Origin: Thalassococcus arenae
Lineage (GTDB): Bacteria > Pseudomonadota > Alphaproteobacteria > Rhodobacterales > Rhodobacteraceae
Assembly (NCBI RefSeq): GCF_019104745.1
Contig: NZ_JAHRWL010000001.1
Span: 1,841,001 to 1,905,000, forward strand
Direction: 5' to 3'
DNA: 64,000 nucleotides
This document shows positions 47,684 to 57,511 of the stretch, in pieces (the first letter of the stretch is position 1; the number at the start of each line of letters is the position of its first letter). Made by a program: the position numbers and the translations under genes. A model generated the notes under the pieces. It was not told the origin of the DNA and searched no databases. It was given only the letters and a program-made list of their open reading frames with translations.

Positions 47684-48793
47684 CTATCGCGCGGGCCCGA
47701 TGCTGCCGCCCGCCGCACCGATCTGTCCGCGATGCAGCAGAACGTGGTCGAGCAGGACGCAGGCGGCCATGGCTTCGCCGACCGGCACGGCGCGTATGCC
47801 GACACAGGGGTCGTGGCGACCCTTGGTGACGATCGTCGTATCCTCGCCCGACCTCGTGATCGTCCGGCGCGGGGTCAGGATCGACGAGGTCGGCTTGACT
47901 GCGAAACGCACCACGATGTCCTGGCCTGTCGAAATGCCGCCCAGGATGCCCCCGGCGTGGTTCGAGTTGTAGACCGGGCCGTCCGGGCCCATCGTGATCT
48001 CGTCGGCGTTTTCGCTGCCGGTCAGCGCCGCCGCCGCCATGCCGTCGCCGATCTCGACGCCCTTTACGGCGTTGATGCTCATCATCGCCGCCGCCAGGTC
48101 GGTGTCGAGCTTGCCATAGACCGGTGCGCCCAGACCGGCCGGGGCGCCGCGCACCGTCACCTCGATCACCGCGCCGACGCTGTCGCCCGACTTGCGCAGC
48201 CCGTCCAGGTATTCGGCCCAGTCCGCGGCAGCCTGTGCATCGGGGCACCAGAACGGGTTGCGTTCGATCTCCGCGGCGTCGGCGCGCGACCGGTCAATTC
48301 CGTGCGGACCCATCGCCACCATGTAGCCCGAAATCGACAGCCCAGGCACCAGCGCCGCCAGCGCCGCCCGGGCCAACCCGCCCGCAGCCACGCGCGCCGC
48401 CGTTTCGCGCGCCGAAGATCGCCCGCCGCCGCGATAGTCGCGGATGCCATATTTCTGCCAATAGGTGATGTCGGCATGGCCGGGGCGGAATTTTTCGGCG
48501 ATATCGCCGTAATCCTTGGACCGCTGGTCGGTGTTCTCGATCATCAGTTGCACCGGGGTGCCGGTGGTCTTGCCTTCGAACACGCCCGACAGGATGCGCA
48601 CCGCGTCCGGTTCGCGCCGCTGGGTGGTGTACTTGTTCTGGCCGGGTTTGCGCCGGTCCAGCCAGTGCTGCAGCATCGCTTCGTCGACGGCGATGCCCGG
48701 CGGGCAGCCATCCACCGTCGCACCCAGGGCCGGCCCGTGGCTTTCGCCCCAGGTGGTCACGCGGAACAGATGGCCGAAGCTGTTGAGGCTCAT
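47684..48793 (-). CDS. aroC: Chorismate synthase
   Basis: A 369-residue FMN-dependent enzyme. The signatures are [39 protein letters not shown] and [16 protein letters not shown]. It converts EPSP to chorismate, the last shared step of aromatic amino-acid synthesis. Convergent with the chemoreceptor gene (2 bp between stops) and divergent from the thiamine operon. Confidence 0.97.
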   Translation of the reverse strand: MSLNSFGHLFRVTTWGESHGPALGATVDGCPPGIAVDEAMLQHWLDRRKPGQNKYTTQRREPDAVRILSGVFEGKTTGTPVQLMIENTDQRSKDYGDIAEKFRPGHADITYWQKYGIRDYRGGGRSSARETAARVAAGGLARAALAALVPGLSISGYMVAMGPHGIDRSRADAAEIERNPFWCPDAQAAADWAEYLDGLRKSGDSVGAVIEVTVRGAPAGLGAPVYGKLDTDLAAAMMSINAVKGVEIGDGMAAAALTGSENADEITMGPDGPVYNSNHAGGILGGISTGQDIVVRFAVKPTSSILTPRRTITRSGEDTTIVTKGRHDPCVGIRAVPVGEAMAACVLLDHVLLHRGQIGAAGGSIGPAR

Positions 48794-48842
48794 GAACGCT
48801 CTCCCTTGGTCGCAGACCAGTTAGGCCAGCGCGTCCCGTGTC

Positions 48843-48860
48843 TCAAGCGAATTCGCTTGA
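48843..48860. promoter_or_regulatory. Perfect 18-bp palindrome over the thiBPQ -35 region
   Basis: TCAAGCGAATTCGCTTGA reads the same on both strands. It lies 50 bp upstream of aroC, and its right end overlaps the TTGAAC that is the best -35 for the thiamine operon. This suits a dimeric repressor; the binding protein is unknown. Confidence 0.5.
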
Positions 48861-48885
48861 ACCGGACCGGACCGCGCCCTAGCTT
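48857..48885 (+). promoter_or_regulatory. Likely promoter of thiBPQ
   Basis: TTGAAC (48857-48862), a 17-bp spacer and TAGCTT (48880-48885). Transcription would begin near 48892, exactly where the TPP riboswitch begins, which supports the assignment even though the -10 is weak. Confidence 0.5.
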
Positions 48886-48891
48886 GCATCT

Positions 48892-48976
48892 CACCTCGGG
48901 GTGCCCGGCAAACGGGCTGAGATGCGCGATGCAAACCCGTTGAACCTGAACCGGTTAACACCGGCGGAGGGAAGGT
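48892..48976 (+). ncRNA. TPP riboswitch (THI element)
   Basis: The aptamer landmarks appear in order: CTCGGGGTGCC, GGGCTGAGATG, ACCCGTTGAACCTGAACC, GGTTAACACCGG and CGGAGGGAA. It binds thiamine pyrophosphate and should shut down the downstream uptake operon when the vitamin is abundant, probably at translation because the thiB ribosome binding site lies 40 bp beyond and no clear terminator is visible. Confidence 0.95.
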
Positions 48977-49029
48977 CACGGGTCATTCGCCCATCTCCTG
49001 CCCTCTCGCCGCAGATAAGGAGATGACCC

Positions 49030-50010
49030 TTGAAGGCACTCACATTTGCAGCGGGATTTCTGGCCGCCAGCGCCGCGCTGGCCGACGAGACCGTGCTGAC
49101 AGTCTACGCGCCGGACTACTTCACCTCGGAATGGGGCCCGGGCCCCAAGATCGAGGAAATGTTCGAGGCGCGCTGCGGCTGCGACCTGCAATTCAAGCCC
49201 GGCGACCTGCTGCCGCGCATCCTGCTGGAAGGCGAACGCACCGAGGCGGACGTGGTGATCGGGCTGAACACCGATGTCACCAAGCAGGCGCGCGAAAGCG
49301 GGCTGTTCGCGCCGCACGGACAGGACCTGTCGCCGCTGACCCTGCCGGTGGCCTGGACCGACGACACGTTCCTGCCCTTCAACTATGGCCACACCGCGTT
49401 CGTCTACAACACCGAACGGCTGGCGCAGGCGCCCGCCAGCTTCGACGACCTGCTGAATGCGCCGGATGACCTCAAGCTGGTGATCCAGGACCCGCGCAGC
49501 TCGATCTCGGGCCTGGCGCTGGTGCTGTGGGTGCAGGCGGTCTATGGCGACCGTGCGCAGGAGGCCTGGGCGAAACTCGCGCCCAAGGTGCTGACCGTGA
49601 CCAAGGGCTGGTCGGAAAGCTATGGGCTGTTCACCGATGGCGAGGCCGACATGGTGCTGAGCTACACCACCTCGCCCGCCTATCACATCATCGCCGAGGG
49701 CGATCTGACCAAGAAGGCGGCGATCTTTCCCGAAGGGCACTATTTCATGGTCGAACTGGCGGCTAGGACAGCGACCACCGACGTGCCGGAACTGGCCGAG
49801 GATTTCCTGGCCTTCATCCTGACCGAAGACTTCCAGTCGATGATCGCCACCGGTAACTGGTCGATCCCGGCGGCGCTGTCGGCGGACAAATGGCCCGAGG
49901 GCTTCCGGCAACTCGACCTGCCGGAAACGGTGCTGTTCTACTCCGAAGACGAGGCAGCGGCGCTGCGGGACCAGGCGATCGAGGCATGGCGTCAAGGCCT
50001 GTCGCAGTAA
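49030..50010 (+). CDS. thiB: Thiamine ABC transporter, periplasmic binding protein
   Basis: A 326-residue protein with a signal peptide (MKALTFAAGFLAASAALADE). Core sequence ETVLTVYAPDYFTSEWGPGP, LLEGERTEADVVIGLNTDV and YTTSPAYHIIAEG is typical of TbpA/ThiB. It delivers thiamine or its phosphates to ThiPQ. The start is an unusual TTG, supported by AAGGAG eight bases before it; an ATG seven bases earlier is in another frame. Behind a TPP riboswitch. Confidence 0.94.
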   Translation: MKALTFAAGFLAASAALADETVLTVYAPDYFTSEWGPGPKIEEMFEARCGCDLQFKPGDLLPRILLEGERTEADVVIGLNTDVTKQARESGLFAPHGQDLSPLTLPVAWTDDTFLPFNYGHTAFVYNTERLAQAPASFDDLLNAPDDLKLVIQDPRSSISGLALVLWVQAVYGDRAQEAWAKLAPKVLTVTKGWSESYGLFTDGEADMVLSYTTSPAYHIIAEGDLTKKAAIFPEGHYFMVELAARTATTDVPELAEDFLAFILTEDFQSMIATGNWSIPAALSADKWPEGFRQLDLPETVLFYSEDEAAALRDQAIEAWRQGLSQ

Positions 50011-51503
50011 TCGCCGCCCTGGCGGTTGCGGGGCTCACGCTGGGCCCCGTGGCCGCCGTGCTGGCGCGTGCGGGGGGCTGGGCCGCGCTTGGCCCCGGCG
50101 ATCTGGATGCGCTGCGGTTCACGGTCTGGCAAGCGTTGCTGTCGGCGCTGTTCAGCGTGGCGCTGGCGATCCCGGCCGCCCGGGCGCTGGCGCGGCGCCG
50201 CTTTGCCGGGCGGGGCTTGCTGGTGGCGTTGCTGGGGGCGCCCTTCATCCTGCCGGTGATCGTCGCGGTGTTGGGGCTGATCGCGGTCTTCGGCCAGAAC
50301 GGTCTGCTGAACGGCGCATTGCGCGCCGCCGGACTGCCGACAGTGTCGATCTATGGTCTGCACGGCGTGGTGCTGGCGCATGTCTTCTTCAACCTGCCGC
50401 TGGCGACGCGGATGATCCTTCAGGGCTGGCTGGCGATCCCGGCCGAACGGTTCCGGCTCGCCGCATCGCTGGGGCTGACGCCGGGGGCGCTGTTCCGCAT
50501 GCTGGAATGGCCGATGCTGCTGCGCATCGCGCCAAGCGCCTTTGCGGTGATCTTCGTCATATGCCTGTCGAGCTTTGCCGTGGCGTTGACGCTGGGTGGC
50601 GGTCCGCGGGCGACGACGGTGGAATTGGCGATCTACCAGGCGGTGCGGTTCGAATTCGATCTGGGCCGTGCCGCGCTGCTGGCGGTGATCCAGCTGGGAT
50701 TGGCGATGGCCGCCGGGCTGGTGGCGCTGGTGCTGGCGCGGGGCACCGGGTTCGGCGCCGGGCTGGACCGGCAGGTCGCCCGATGGGACGGGCAGGGCCG
50801 CGCGGCGCGACTGGGCGATGCCGCCTGGATCGTGCTGGTCGCGGCGTTCCTGTTGACGCCGCTGGCGATGGTGGTGGCGCGCGGCGTGCCGGGACTGGGC
50901 CAATTGGGCGCCGACGCCTGGGAGGCGGCGCGGCATTCGCTGCTGGTGGCGCTGGCCTCGACCGCGCTGTGCCTGGCCTGGGCACTGCCGCTGGCCACAC
51001 GGCGGGGCGAGGTTCTGGGACTGGCCGGCATCGCGGTATCGCCGCTGGTGATCGGCACCGGGCTGTTCCTGATCGTGCGGCCCTTCGCCAATCCCTTTGC
51101 GCTGGCGCTGCCGGTCACGACTCTGGTCAACGCGCTGGTTGCGCTGCCCTTTGCCCTGCGCATCCTGGCCCCGCAGGCCGAGGCAGTGCGGCGCGATTTC
51201 GGGCGCCTGTCGGCCGGCCTGGGCCTGACGCCGCTGGCCTGGCTGCGGCTGGTGCTTCTGCCGCGCCTGCGCCGCCCGCTGGGCTTTGCCGCCGGGCTGA
51301 CGGCGGCGCTGTCGATGGGCGATCTGGGGGTCATCGCGCTGTTCGGCGATCCGGATCGCGAGACGCTGCCCCTTCATGTCTACCGGCTGATGGGCGCCTA
51401 CCGCACCGAAGCTGCGGCAGGTGGGGCGCTGGTGCTGCTGGCGCTGAGCCTGGGACTGTTCTGGGCCTTCGACAGGGGAGGGCGCGTCGGTGCTGAGGCT
51501 TGA
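49986..51503 (+). CDS. thiP: Thiamine ABC transporter, permease
   Basis: A 505-residue permease with two fused BPD_transp domains, each with an EAA-type loop (IPAERFRLAASLGLTPGALF and VRRDFGRLSAGLGLTPLAWL), and about twelve helices. The ATG at 49986 overlaps the end of thiB by 25 bp. It forms the membrane channel of the thiamine uptake system. Confidence 0.93.
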   Translation: MASRPVAVIAALAVAGLTLGPVAAVLARAGGWAALGPGDLDALRFTVWQALLSALFSVALAIPAARALARRRFAGRGLLVALLGAPFILPVIVAVLGLIAVFGQNGLLNGALRAAGLPTVSIYGLHGVVLAHVFFNLPLATRMILQGWLAIPAERFRLAASLGLTPGALFRMLEWPMLLRIAPSAFAVIFVICLSSFAVALTLGGGPRATTVELAIYQAVRFEFDLGRAALLAVIQLGLAMAAGLVALVLARGTGFGAGLDRQVARWDGQGRAARLGDAAWIVLVAAFLLTPLAMVVARGVPGLGQLGADAWEAARHSLLVALASTALCLAWALPLATRRGEVLGLAGIAVSPLVIGTGLFLIVRPFANPFALALPVTTLVNALVALPFALRILAPQAEAVRRDFGRLSAGLGLTPLAWLRLVLLPRLRRPLGFAAGLTAALSMGDLGVIALFGDPDRETLPLHVYRLMGAYRTEAAAGGALVLLALSLGLFWAFDRGGRVGAEA

Positions 51504-52191
51504 CGGTGTCCACTACACCGAAGGGGATTTCCACCTGACGGCGGATTTCGCGCTGGCGCCCGGCGAACGGGTGGCGATCATCGGGCCGTCCGGCGCGGGC
51601 AAGTCGACGCTGATGGACCTGATCGCGGGTTTCCGCCAGCCGGATCGCGGCCGCGTGATCTGGCAGGACCGCGACATCACCGGCGATCCGCCGAACCGCC
51701 GTCCCGTGGCGATGCTGTTCCAGGAAAACAACCTGTTTCCGCATCTCGACCTGGCGCGCAACCTGGGACTGGCGCTGCATCCCGACGGGCGCAGGCCGCG
51801 CGGCACAGACCTGCACGGGATCGAGACCGCACTGGCGCGCGTGGGGCTCGAGGGCATGGCGGGACGCAAGCCGGGGCAGTTGTCGGGTGGCCAGCAAAGC
51901 CGCGCGGCGCTGGCGCGGGTTCTGCTGCAAGCCCGGCCGATCCTGGCGCTGGACGAACCCTTTGCCGCGCTCGGCCCGGCGCTCAAGGCCGAGATGCTGG
52001 CGCTGGTGGCCCAGGTCGCGGGCGAAATCGGGGCGCTGAGCTTGCTCATCACCCACGACCCGCAGGATGCGCGGGGCTTTGCCGCCAGAACGGTGCTGAT
52101 CGCCGATGGAAAGGCGCACCCGCCACAGGCGACCGAGGCGTTGTTCGCCGACCCGCCACCGGCCCTGCGCGCCTATCTGGGAACGGCGTGA
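51490..52191 (+). CDS. thiQ: Thiamine ABC transporter, ATP-binding protein
   Basis: A 233-residue ABC ATPase: Walker A IGPSGAGKSTL, Q-loop MLFQENNLFPHLD, signature LSGGQQSRAALAR, Walker B ILALDEPFAALGP and the switch histidine in LLITHDPQDA. GTG start, overlapping thiP by 14 bp. It powers ThiP. The operon ends at a terminator 9 bp downstream. Confidence 0.95.
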   Translation: MLRLDGVHYTEGDFHLTADFALAPGERVAIIGPSGAGKSTLMDLIAGFRQPDRGRVIWQDRDITGDPPNRRPVAMLFQENNLFPHLDLARNLGLALHPDGRRPRGTDLHGIETALARVGLEGMAGRKPGQLSGGQQSRAALARVLLQARPILALDEPFAALGPALKAEMLALVAQVAGEIGALSLLITHDPQDARGFAARTVLIADGKAHPPQATEALFADPPPALRAYLGTA

Positions 52192-52198
52192 GCCAATG

Positions 52199-52227
52199 AA
52201 AAAGCCCCGCGCGATGGCGGGGCTTTT
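52199..52227. terminator. Bidirectional terminator between thiQ and petC
   Basis: AAAAGCCCCGC and GCGGGGCTTTT pair over 11 bp around a six-base loop, with A and T runs on the two sides, so it can end both convergent operons. Confidence 0.93.
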
Positions 52228-52245
52228 CGGTTCTGTCCGGCGATA

Positions 52246-53043
52246 TCAGGCCTTGCGCTTGATCGGCGCCCAGATCCGCTTGTTGGTCAGGTACAGCAGC
52301 ACCGACAGCACGGTCAGGAACAGCACACCGACGAAACCGGCCTGCTTGCGCGCCATCATCTTGGGCTCGGCCGTCCACATCAGGAAGGCGGCGACGTCTT
52401 CCGAGATGTGGTGCAGATCGGTGGAATGGCCGTCGGCATATTCCACGTCATCGCCATACAGCGGCGGTGCCATCGAGATCCAGCCGCCCGGGAAGGCGGT
52501 GTTCTCGTACAGGATCGTGCCGGCCTCTTCCTTTTCCTCGCCGGTATAGCCGGTGAGCAGCGAGGCGATGTATTCCGCGCCGCCCATGCCCTTGAAGAGC
52601 TGGTTCAGGCCCAGGCCATAGGGGCCGTGAAAGCCCGCACGGGCCTTGGCCATCAGCGACAGGTCGGGCGCGCCCGCGCCGGTCACCTTGGGGAAGTTGT
52701 CGGTCGGCCGCGCCGGGCGGAAATCGCCCTCGCCGTCCAGAAGCTCCGGGTCCCAGACCTGGAAATTCTGTTCGGCATAGGCGCGCACCTGGTCTTCGGG
52801 CAGGTGCGGGCCGCTGTCGTCGGCCAGGGTGCGGATCGGCACGTATTGCAGGCCGTGGCAGGCCGAGCAGACCTCGGTAAAGACCTGCAGGCCGCGCTGA
52901 AGCTGCGCCTGGTCATAGGTGCCGAACGGGCCTTCGAACGAGAACTCGAAGTCCTCGACATGCGCTTCGCCGCCGGCGGCCATGGCACCCGAGGTGCCAA
53001 GCGCCAGGATGGCCGCGACCGAAAGGGTCAGGTTCTTGAGCAT
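52246..53043 (-). CDS. petC: Cytochrome c1 of the bc1 complex
   Basis: A 265-residue protein with a signal peptide ([22 protein letters not shown]). The haem c site is CSACH, the axial methionine is in [15 protein letters not shown], and a C-terminal helix ([16 protein letters not shown]) anchors it with a basic end. It passes electrons from the Rieske centre to cytochrome c. Last gene of petABC. Confidence 0.96.
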   Translation of the reverse strand: MLKNLTLSVAAILALGTSGAMAAGGEAHVEDFEFSFEGPFGTYDQAQLQRGLQVFTEVCSACHGLQYVPIRTLADDSGPHLPEDQVRAYAEQNFQVWDPELLDGEGDFRPARPTDNFPKVTGAGAPDLSLMAKARAGFHGPYGLGLNQLFKGMGGAEYIASLLTGYTGEEKEEAGTILYENTAFPGGWISMAPPLYGDDVEYADGHSTDLHHISEDVAAFLMWTAEPKMMARKQAGFVGVLFLTVLSVLLYLTNKRIWAPIKRKA

Positions 53044-53059
53044 TGTCAGTGATCCTTTC

Positions 53060-54403
53060 TTATTCGGCCGGGGTCGGTGCGGCGGCACCGGCCTCACCCT
53101 TGGCGGGGTAATGCGCGTCGAAATCTTCCTCGATCGTCGCGGGCTGCGGCAGCGGTTTCTCGATCACGCCCAGCAGCGGCAGGATCACCAGGAAATAGGC
53201 GAACCAGTAGGCCGAGGCGATCAGCGAGAAGGTCGCATAAGGCTCTTCTGCCGGCATGGCGCCCAGCCACATCAGCACGAAGAAGTCGATGACCAGCAGC
53301 CAGAACCACCACTTGAACATCGGGCGATAGCGGCCCGAACGAACCGACGAGGTATCGAGCCAGGGCGCCAGCGCCATGACCGCGATCGCACCGAACATCG
53401 CCAGCACGCCGAAGAACTTGGCGTCGATGATGCCGCCGGTCACGAAGGACGCGATCTGCACGATCCAGACATCGGCGGTGAAGGCGCGCAGGATCGCGTA
53501 GAAGGGCAGGAAATACCATTCCGGCACGATATGCGCGGGCGTCACCAGCGGGTTCGCTTCGATGTAGTTGTCGGGGTGGCCAAGGTAGTTCGGCATGAAG
53601 CCGACGATGGCGAAGAACACCGCCAGGATCACCGCAAGGGCGAACAGGTCCTTGATGACGAAATAGGGCCAGAACGGAACCGTGTCCTTTTCGGCATCGG
53701 CCTTGGAGGTCCGGCGCACTTCAACGCCCGTGGGGTTGTTGTTGCCGGTGGTGTGGAAGGCCCAGATATGCACTGCGACCAGGCCCGCGATGATGAACGG
53801 GAACAGGTAGTGCAGCGAGAAGAAGCGGTTCAGCGTGGCGTTGTCCACGGCCGGCCCGCCCAGCAGCCAGGTCTGGATCGGCTCGCCGATGAACGGGATC
53901 GCGCCGAACAGGCCGGTGATGACGGTGGCACCCCAGAACGACATCTGTCCCCAGGGCAGCACGTAGCCCATGAAGGCCGTGCCCATCATCAGCAGGTAGA
54001 TCAGCATGCCGATGATCCACGTGATCTCGCGCGGGGCCTTGTACGAGCCGTAGTAGAGACCACGGAAGATGTGCGCGTAGACCGCGATGAAGAACAGCGA
54101 GGCACCGTTCATGTGCAGGTAGCGCAGCATCGCGCCGCCGTTCACGTTGCGCATGATGTGTTCGATCGACGCGAAGGCGTAATCGACATGCGGCGTGTAG
54201 TGCATCACCAGGACGATCCCGGTGATGATCTGCAGCGCCAGGCAGAAGGTCAGGACGATCCCCCAGATCCACATCCAGTTCAGGTTCTTGGGCGTGGGGA
54301 TCATGATCGTGTCATACAGCAGGCCGACGATCGGCAGCCGCGAATGCAGCCACTTTTCGCCACCTGTCTTGGGTTCGTAATGGTCGTGCGGAATACCAGC
54401 CAT
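53060..54403 (-). CDS. petB: Cytochrome b of the bc1 complex
   Basis: A 447-residue protein with eight transmembrane helices. The haem-ligand histidines lie in helices B and D ([20 protein letters not shown] and [20 protein letters not shown]); [20 protein letters not shown] and the [14 protein letters not shown] motif form the quinol-oxidation site. Bacterial-type length, larger than mitochondrial. Starts 11 bp after petA. Confidence 0.97.
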   Translation of the reverse strand: MAGIPHDHYEPKTGGEKWLHSRLPIVGLLYDTIMIPTPKNLNWMWIWGIVLTFCLALQIITGIVLVMHYTPHVDYAFASIEHIMRNVNGGAMLRYLHMNGASLFFIAVYAHIFRGLYYGSYKAPREITWIIGMLIYLLMMGTAFMGYVLPWGQMSFWGATVITGLFGAIPFIGEPIQTWLLGGPAVDNATLNRFFSLHYLFPFIIAGLVAVHIWAFHTTGNNNPTGVEVRRTSKADAEKDTVPFWPYFVIKDLFALAVILAVFFAIVGFMPNYLGHPDNYIEANPLVTPAHIVPEWYFLPFYAILRAFTADVWIVQIASFVTGGIIDAKFFGVLAMFGAIAVMALAPWLDTSSVRSGRYRPMFKWWFWLLVIDFFVLMWLGAMPAEEPYATFSLIASAYWFAYFLVILPLLGVIEKPLPQPATIEEDFDAHYPAKGEAGAAAPTPAE

Positions 54404-54414
54404 CTCTCAGCTCC

Positions 54415-54993
54415 TTATCCCAGCAGGATCGTTGTTTCGTCGACGAATGCCGCCGGGGGGACCGGCAGGTTTTCCGGGGCGGGGCCTTTGCGGATGCGGC
54501 CCGACGTGTCGTAATGCGAGCCGTGGCAGGGGCAGAACCAGCCGTTGTATTCGCCCGCGCCGTCGCCCAGCGGGACGCAGCCGAGATGCGTGCAGACGCC
54601 CTGCATCACCAGCCATTCGCCGGTGTTGTTGCCTTCGAAATCCGCCAGCGAGCGGTTTTCATCGGCGGCATCGGTGCCCGGCTGGTTGGCGTTGCGCGAC
54701 ATCGGGTCGATGGCCAGTTCGGCGACATCCACGGCGCGCGCTTCCTCGATCTCGGCCGTTGTGCGGCGGCGGATGAAGATCGGCTTGCCCAGCCATTTCA
54801 CCGTCAGTTGGGTGCCTTCCTCGATACCCGACACGTCGACGCGAATGGTCGAAAGCGCCAACACGTCCGCGGACGGGTTCATCTGGTCGACCAGCGGCCA
54901 GACCGCCGCACCGGTGGCGACGGCTCCGGCGCCTGCCGTGGCATAGTAGAGAAAATCCCTACGCGTGCCCTGTTGATCGTCTGCATGTGACAC
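54415..54993 (-). CDS. petA: Rieske iron-sulfur subunit of the bc1 complex
   Basis: A 192-residue protein. The twin-arginine-like N-terminus ([20 protein letters not shown]) serves as a membrane anchor; the 2Fe-2S motifs are CTHLGC and CPCHGS. The start is a GTG at 54993 with AGGGAG eight bases before it; the frame upstream has no family homology. First gene of petABC, whose promoter should lie in the 219-bp gap before it. Confidence 0.96.
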   Translation of the reverse strand: MSHADDQQGTRRDFLYYATAGAGAVATGAAVWPLVDQMNPSADVLALSTIRVDVSGIEEGTQLTVKWLGKPIFIRRRTTAEIEEARAVDVAELAIDPMSRNANQPGTDAADENRSLADFEGNNTGEWLVMQGVCTHLGCVPLGDGAGEYNGWFCPCHGSHYDTSGRIRKGPAPENLPVPPAAFVDETTILLG

Positions 54994-55212
54994 GGGGCTA
55001 CTCCCTTGTTCTGGGCCAGTTTCCGGCCGGAATACGTGCAAAGGCCGCATCGCGGCGGCCTATTGATGGGGCTAAATAGCGGGGTCCCCGCCTACCGTCC
55101 AGCATCCAAATACACCTTTACCGAAAGGGCGCGGTTGTGTCGCGGTTGCAGCGAAACCGACCCGCACTTATGTCCCTGTCGAAACAAGCGGCAAACTGAT
55201 ACGATTCACGAC

Positions 55213-55875
55213 ATGAAACCGACGATTCTCGCTCTGATTGCCGCGGCTTGCCTGCCGCTCGCCGCACTGCCGGCAGCGGCTGAAATGGAGGTTTCGGTCT
55301 ACACCGGCTGGCAAACGGCGCCGCACAGCCGCGTGTCGGGCGATTACCCCGGCGGCGGCAGCTACGATGCCCTGATCGGTTGGGAAGGCCGGTCGTTCGA
55401 GATGCCGCCCTATTACGGCCTGCGCGGCACCTGGTGGCGGACCGAAACGCTTGGCTTCGGGCTGGAATTCACCCATGCCAAGGTCTATGCGCCCGACGAC
55501 GAAAAGGACGGGCTCGGGTTTTCCGATCTCGAATTCACCGACGGTCTGAACATCATCACAGTCAACGTCTTGCGGCGCTGGCCCGAGCAATGGGGCCGGG
55601 CAACGCCTTATGTCGGCGGCGGCCTCGGGGCGGCGATACCCCATGTCGATGTCGATTACCCGGCAACCGGTTCGGAAACCTACGAATTCCAGTTGACCGG
55701 ACCGGCCGCGCGCCTGATGGCCGGTGTCAGCTATCCGATCAACGACCGGTTTTCGATATTCGGCGAATACCAGTTCACCTATTCGAGAAACGATGCCGAT
55801 CTCGATGGCGGCGGATCGCTGAGCACCGACATCGTCACCAACGCGGTCAATGTCGGCCTGTCGCTGAATTTCTGA
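55213..55875 (+). CDS. Outer-membrane beta-barrel protein
   Basis: A 220-residue protein with a signal peptide ([20 protein letters not shown], then AAAE). The mature part alternates aromatic and polar residues ([39 protein letters not shown]) and ends LSLNF with a terminal phenylalanine, as in eight-stranded porin-like barrels. Function unknown. Divergent from petABC. Confidence 0.82.
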   Translation: MKPTILALIAAACLPLAALPAAAEMEVSVYTGWQTAPHSRVSGDYPGGGSYDALIGWEGRSFEMPPYYGLRGTWWRTETLGFGLEFTHAKVYAPDDEKDGLGFSDLEFTDGLNIITVNVLRRWPEQWGRATPYVGGGLGAAIPHVDVDYPATGSETYEFQLTGPAARLMAGVSYPINDRFSIFGEYQFTYSRNDADLDGGGSLSTDIVTNAVNVGLSLNF

Positions 55876-55929
55876 CGCGCCTCCCATGCCCGCCTGTCGG
55901 GTGGTCCGCGTCGCCAGCCCTTGCCCGTG

Positions 55930-56535
55930 TCACGATGCCGGTTCGGTTGCCTGCATCGACGGACGGTCGGCGAAAGCGGCATACCACGCCGCAAGGCCGT
56001 CACGCCCGGTGCGCCAACCCCGCGCGGCGTGTCGGAAGTCGAGATAGCCGAGAGCGCAGCCGATGGCGATGTGCCCCATGTCGAAGCGGCCTTGCAGGTG
56101 GCTCAGCCAGCGCGTTTCAAGCGCGTCCAGCGCCCGGCTGACCTTGGCCCATTGGCCGTCCATCCATTCCTGCGATACTTTTTCCGAGGGGCGGAACCGC
56201 TCTTCGTAGACGATCAGCACCGCGGCTTCCATGATGCCGTCCGCCGTGGCTTCAAGCGTGAGGGTGTCCCAAAGACGGTTCTCGGGATAGAGAGCCGTTC
56301 CCGCGCGATGATCGAGATAGCGACAGATGACGCGGCTGTCATACAGCGTCGGTCCGTTTTCGCGGATGAGCGCCGGAATCTTTCCGACGGGATTGGCCGC
56401 TGTCAGTTTCGGATCGGGCGCCAAAGGCGAGGCCGTCACGTCGACCATCTCGACCTGGTCGAACTGGCCGGTCTCGTGCAGCGTCACCAATACCTTGCGG
56501 ACAAACGGAGAAGGTCCGGCCTTGAGCAGTTTCAT
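55930..56535 (-). CDS. Glutathione S-transferase
   Basis: A 201-residue two-domain GST: thioredoxin-fold part MKLLKAGPSPFVRKVLVTLH with SPF as the probable active-site region, NPVGKIPAL and DSRVICRYLD; then a helical domain. Unlike the other GST here it has no extra tail. Substrate unknown. Confidence 0.9.
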   Translation of the reverse strand: MKLLKAGPSPFVRKVLVTLHETGQFDQVEMVDVTASPLAPDPKLTAANPVGKIPALIRENGPTLYDSRVICRYLDHRAGTALYPENRLWDTLTLEATADGIMEAAVLIVYEERFRPSEKVSQEWMDGQWAKVSRALDALETRWLSHLQGRFDMGHIAIGCALGYLDFRHAARGWRTGRDGLAAWYAAFADRPSMQATEPAS

Positions 56536-56584
56536 GGGGTTTCCTTTCGGTTGCGCCCAGCAAAGCAGAGGTCGGGTGAAAGCG

Positions 56585-57511
56585 TCAACCGGCCTTGGGG
56601 TGCGTTGCTTCGTAGACCCGCATCAGGTGGACCTGGTCGACCGCGGTGTAGGCCTGCGTCGTCGACAGGGACGCATGGCCCAAAAGCTCTTGTATCGCAC
56701 GCAGGTCGCCGCCTGCCGCCAGCAAATGGGTGGCAAAGCTGTGGCGCAGCGCGTGCGGCGTGGCGGTGGCCGGAAGGCCCAGCTGCAAGCGCGCCTTTTC
56801 GGTGACTTTCTGGATCATCCGCGGGTTCAGCGCGCCACCGCGCGCGCCGCGGAACAGCGGCGCTTGGGGTTCGGGCGGGAAGGGGCAGAGGCGCAGGTAC
56901 ACGTCGATCGCCGATCGCGCGACGGGCAGCACCGGCACGATGCGTTCCTTGCCGCCCTTCCCGGTGATCCGCAGCGTTTCGCCCAGGGGCAGATCGCCAC
57001 CGGTCAGGCCGAGCGCTTCGGAAATCCGCAGACCGCACCCGTAAAGCAGCGTCACCACCGCGGCATCCCGTGCGCCGATCCAGCCGTCGGCGGCCTGCGC
57101 CTCGACCACGCCGATGATTTCGCGCGCGGCGTCTTCGGACAGCGGCCGCGGCAGTTTCTTCTGGAATTTCGGCGCGCGCATGGACAGGACCGCGGTCGGC
57201 TCGAAGCCCTCGCGCTCAGCCAGCCAGCGGTAGAAGCTTTTCACTGCGGACAGTTTGCGCGCCACCGAACGCGGGCTGACCCCCTGACCGCGCAATTGGG
57301 CCATCCAGGCGCGCATGTCGGGCGTCCCGACCCGCGCCAGCGGCGCCAGCCCCTGCGGTTCGGCGTGATGCGCCGTCAGGAAAGCGATGAAATCCACCAC
57401 GTCGGTGCGATAGGCCGTCAGGGTGTTGTCGGCGGCACCCCCAAGCGCGCGCGCCTGTGCAAGCCAGTTTTCCAGCGCGTCGCGCGCCGCGGGCGAGATC
57501 GCAAGGCTCAC
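56585..57511 (-). CDS. xerC: Site-specific tyrosine recombinase XerC
   Basis: A 308-residue integrase-family protein. The catalytic residues are R in GCGLRISEALGL, K in GKGGKERIVPV, H-x-x-R in HALRHSFATHLL, H in LGHASLSTT and Y in QAYTAVD. With XerD it resolves chromosome dimers at dif. It overlaps the DUF484 gene (ATGA); the same pair occurs in many proteobacteria. No phage genes are nearby, so this is the housekeeping enzyme. Confidence 0.93.
   Translation of the reverse strand: MSLAISPAARDALENWLAQARALGGAADNTLTAYRTDVVDFIAFLTAHHAEPQGLAPLARVGTPDMRAWMAQLRGQGVSPRSVARKLSAVKSFYRWLAEREGFEPTAVLSMRAPKFQKKLPRPLSEDAAREIIGVVEAQAADGWIGARDAAVVTLLYGCGLRISEALGLTGGDLPLGETLRITGKGGKERIVPVLPVARSAIDVYLRLCPFPPEPQAPLFRGARGGALNPRMIQKVTEKARLQLGLPATATPHALRHSFATHLLAAGGDLRAIQELLGHASLSTTQAYTAVDQVHLMRVYEATHPKAG

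Noticed and set aside
56585..57511. Phage-type integrase
   Set aside because: Length, motifs and the coupled DUF484 gene fit housekeeping XerC; there are no phage genes nearby.
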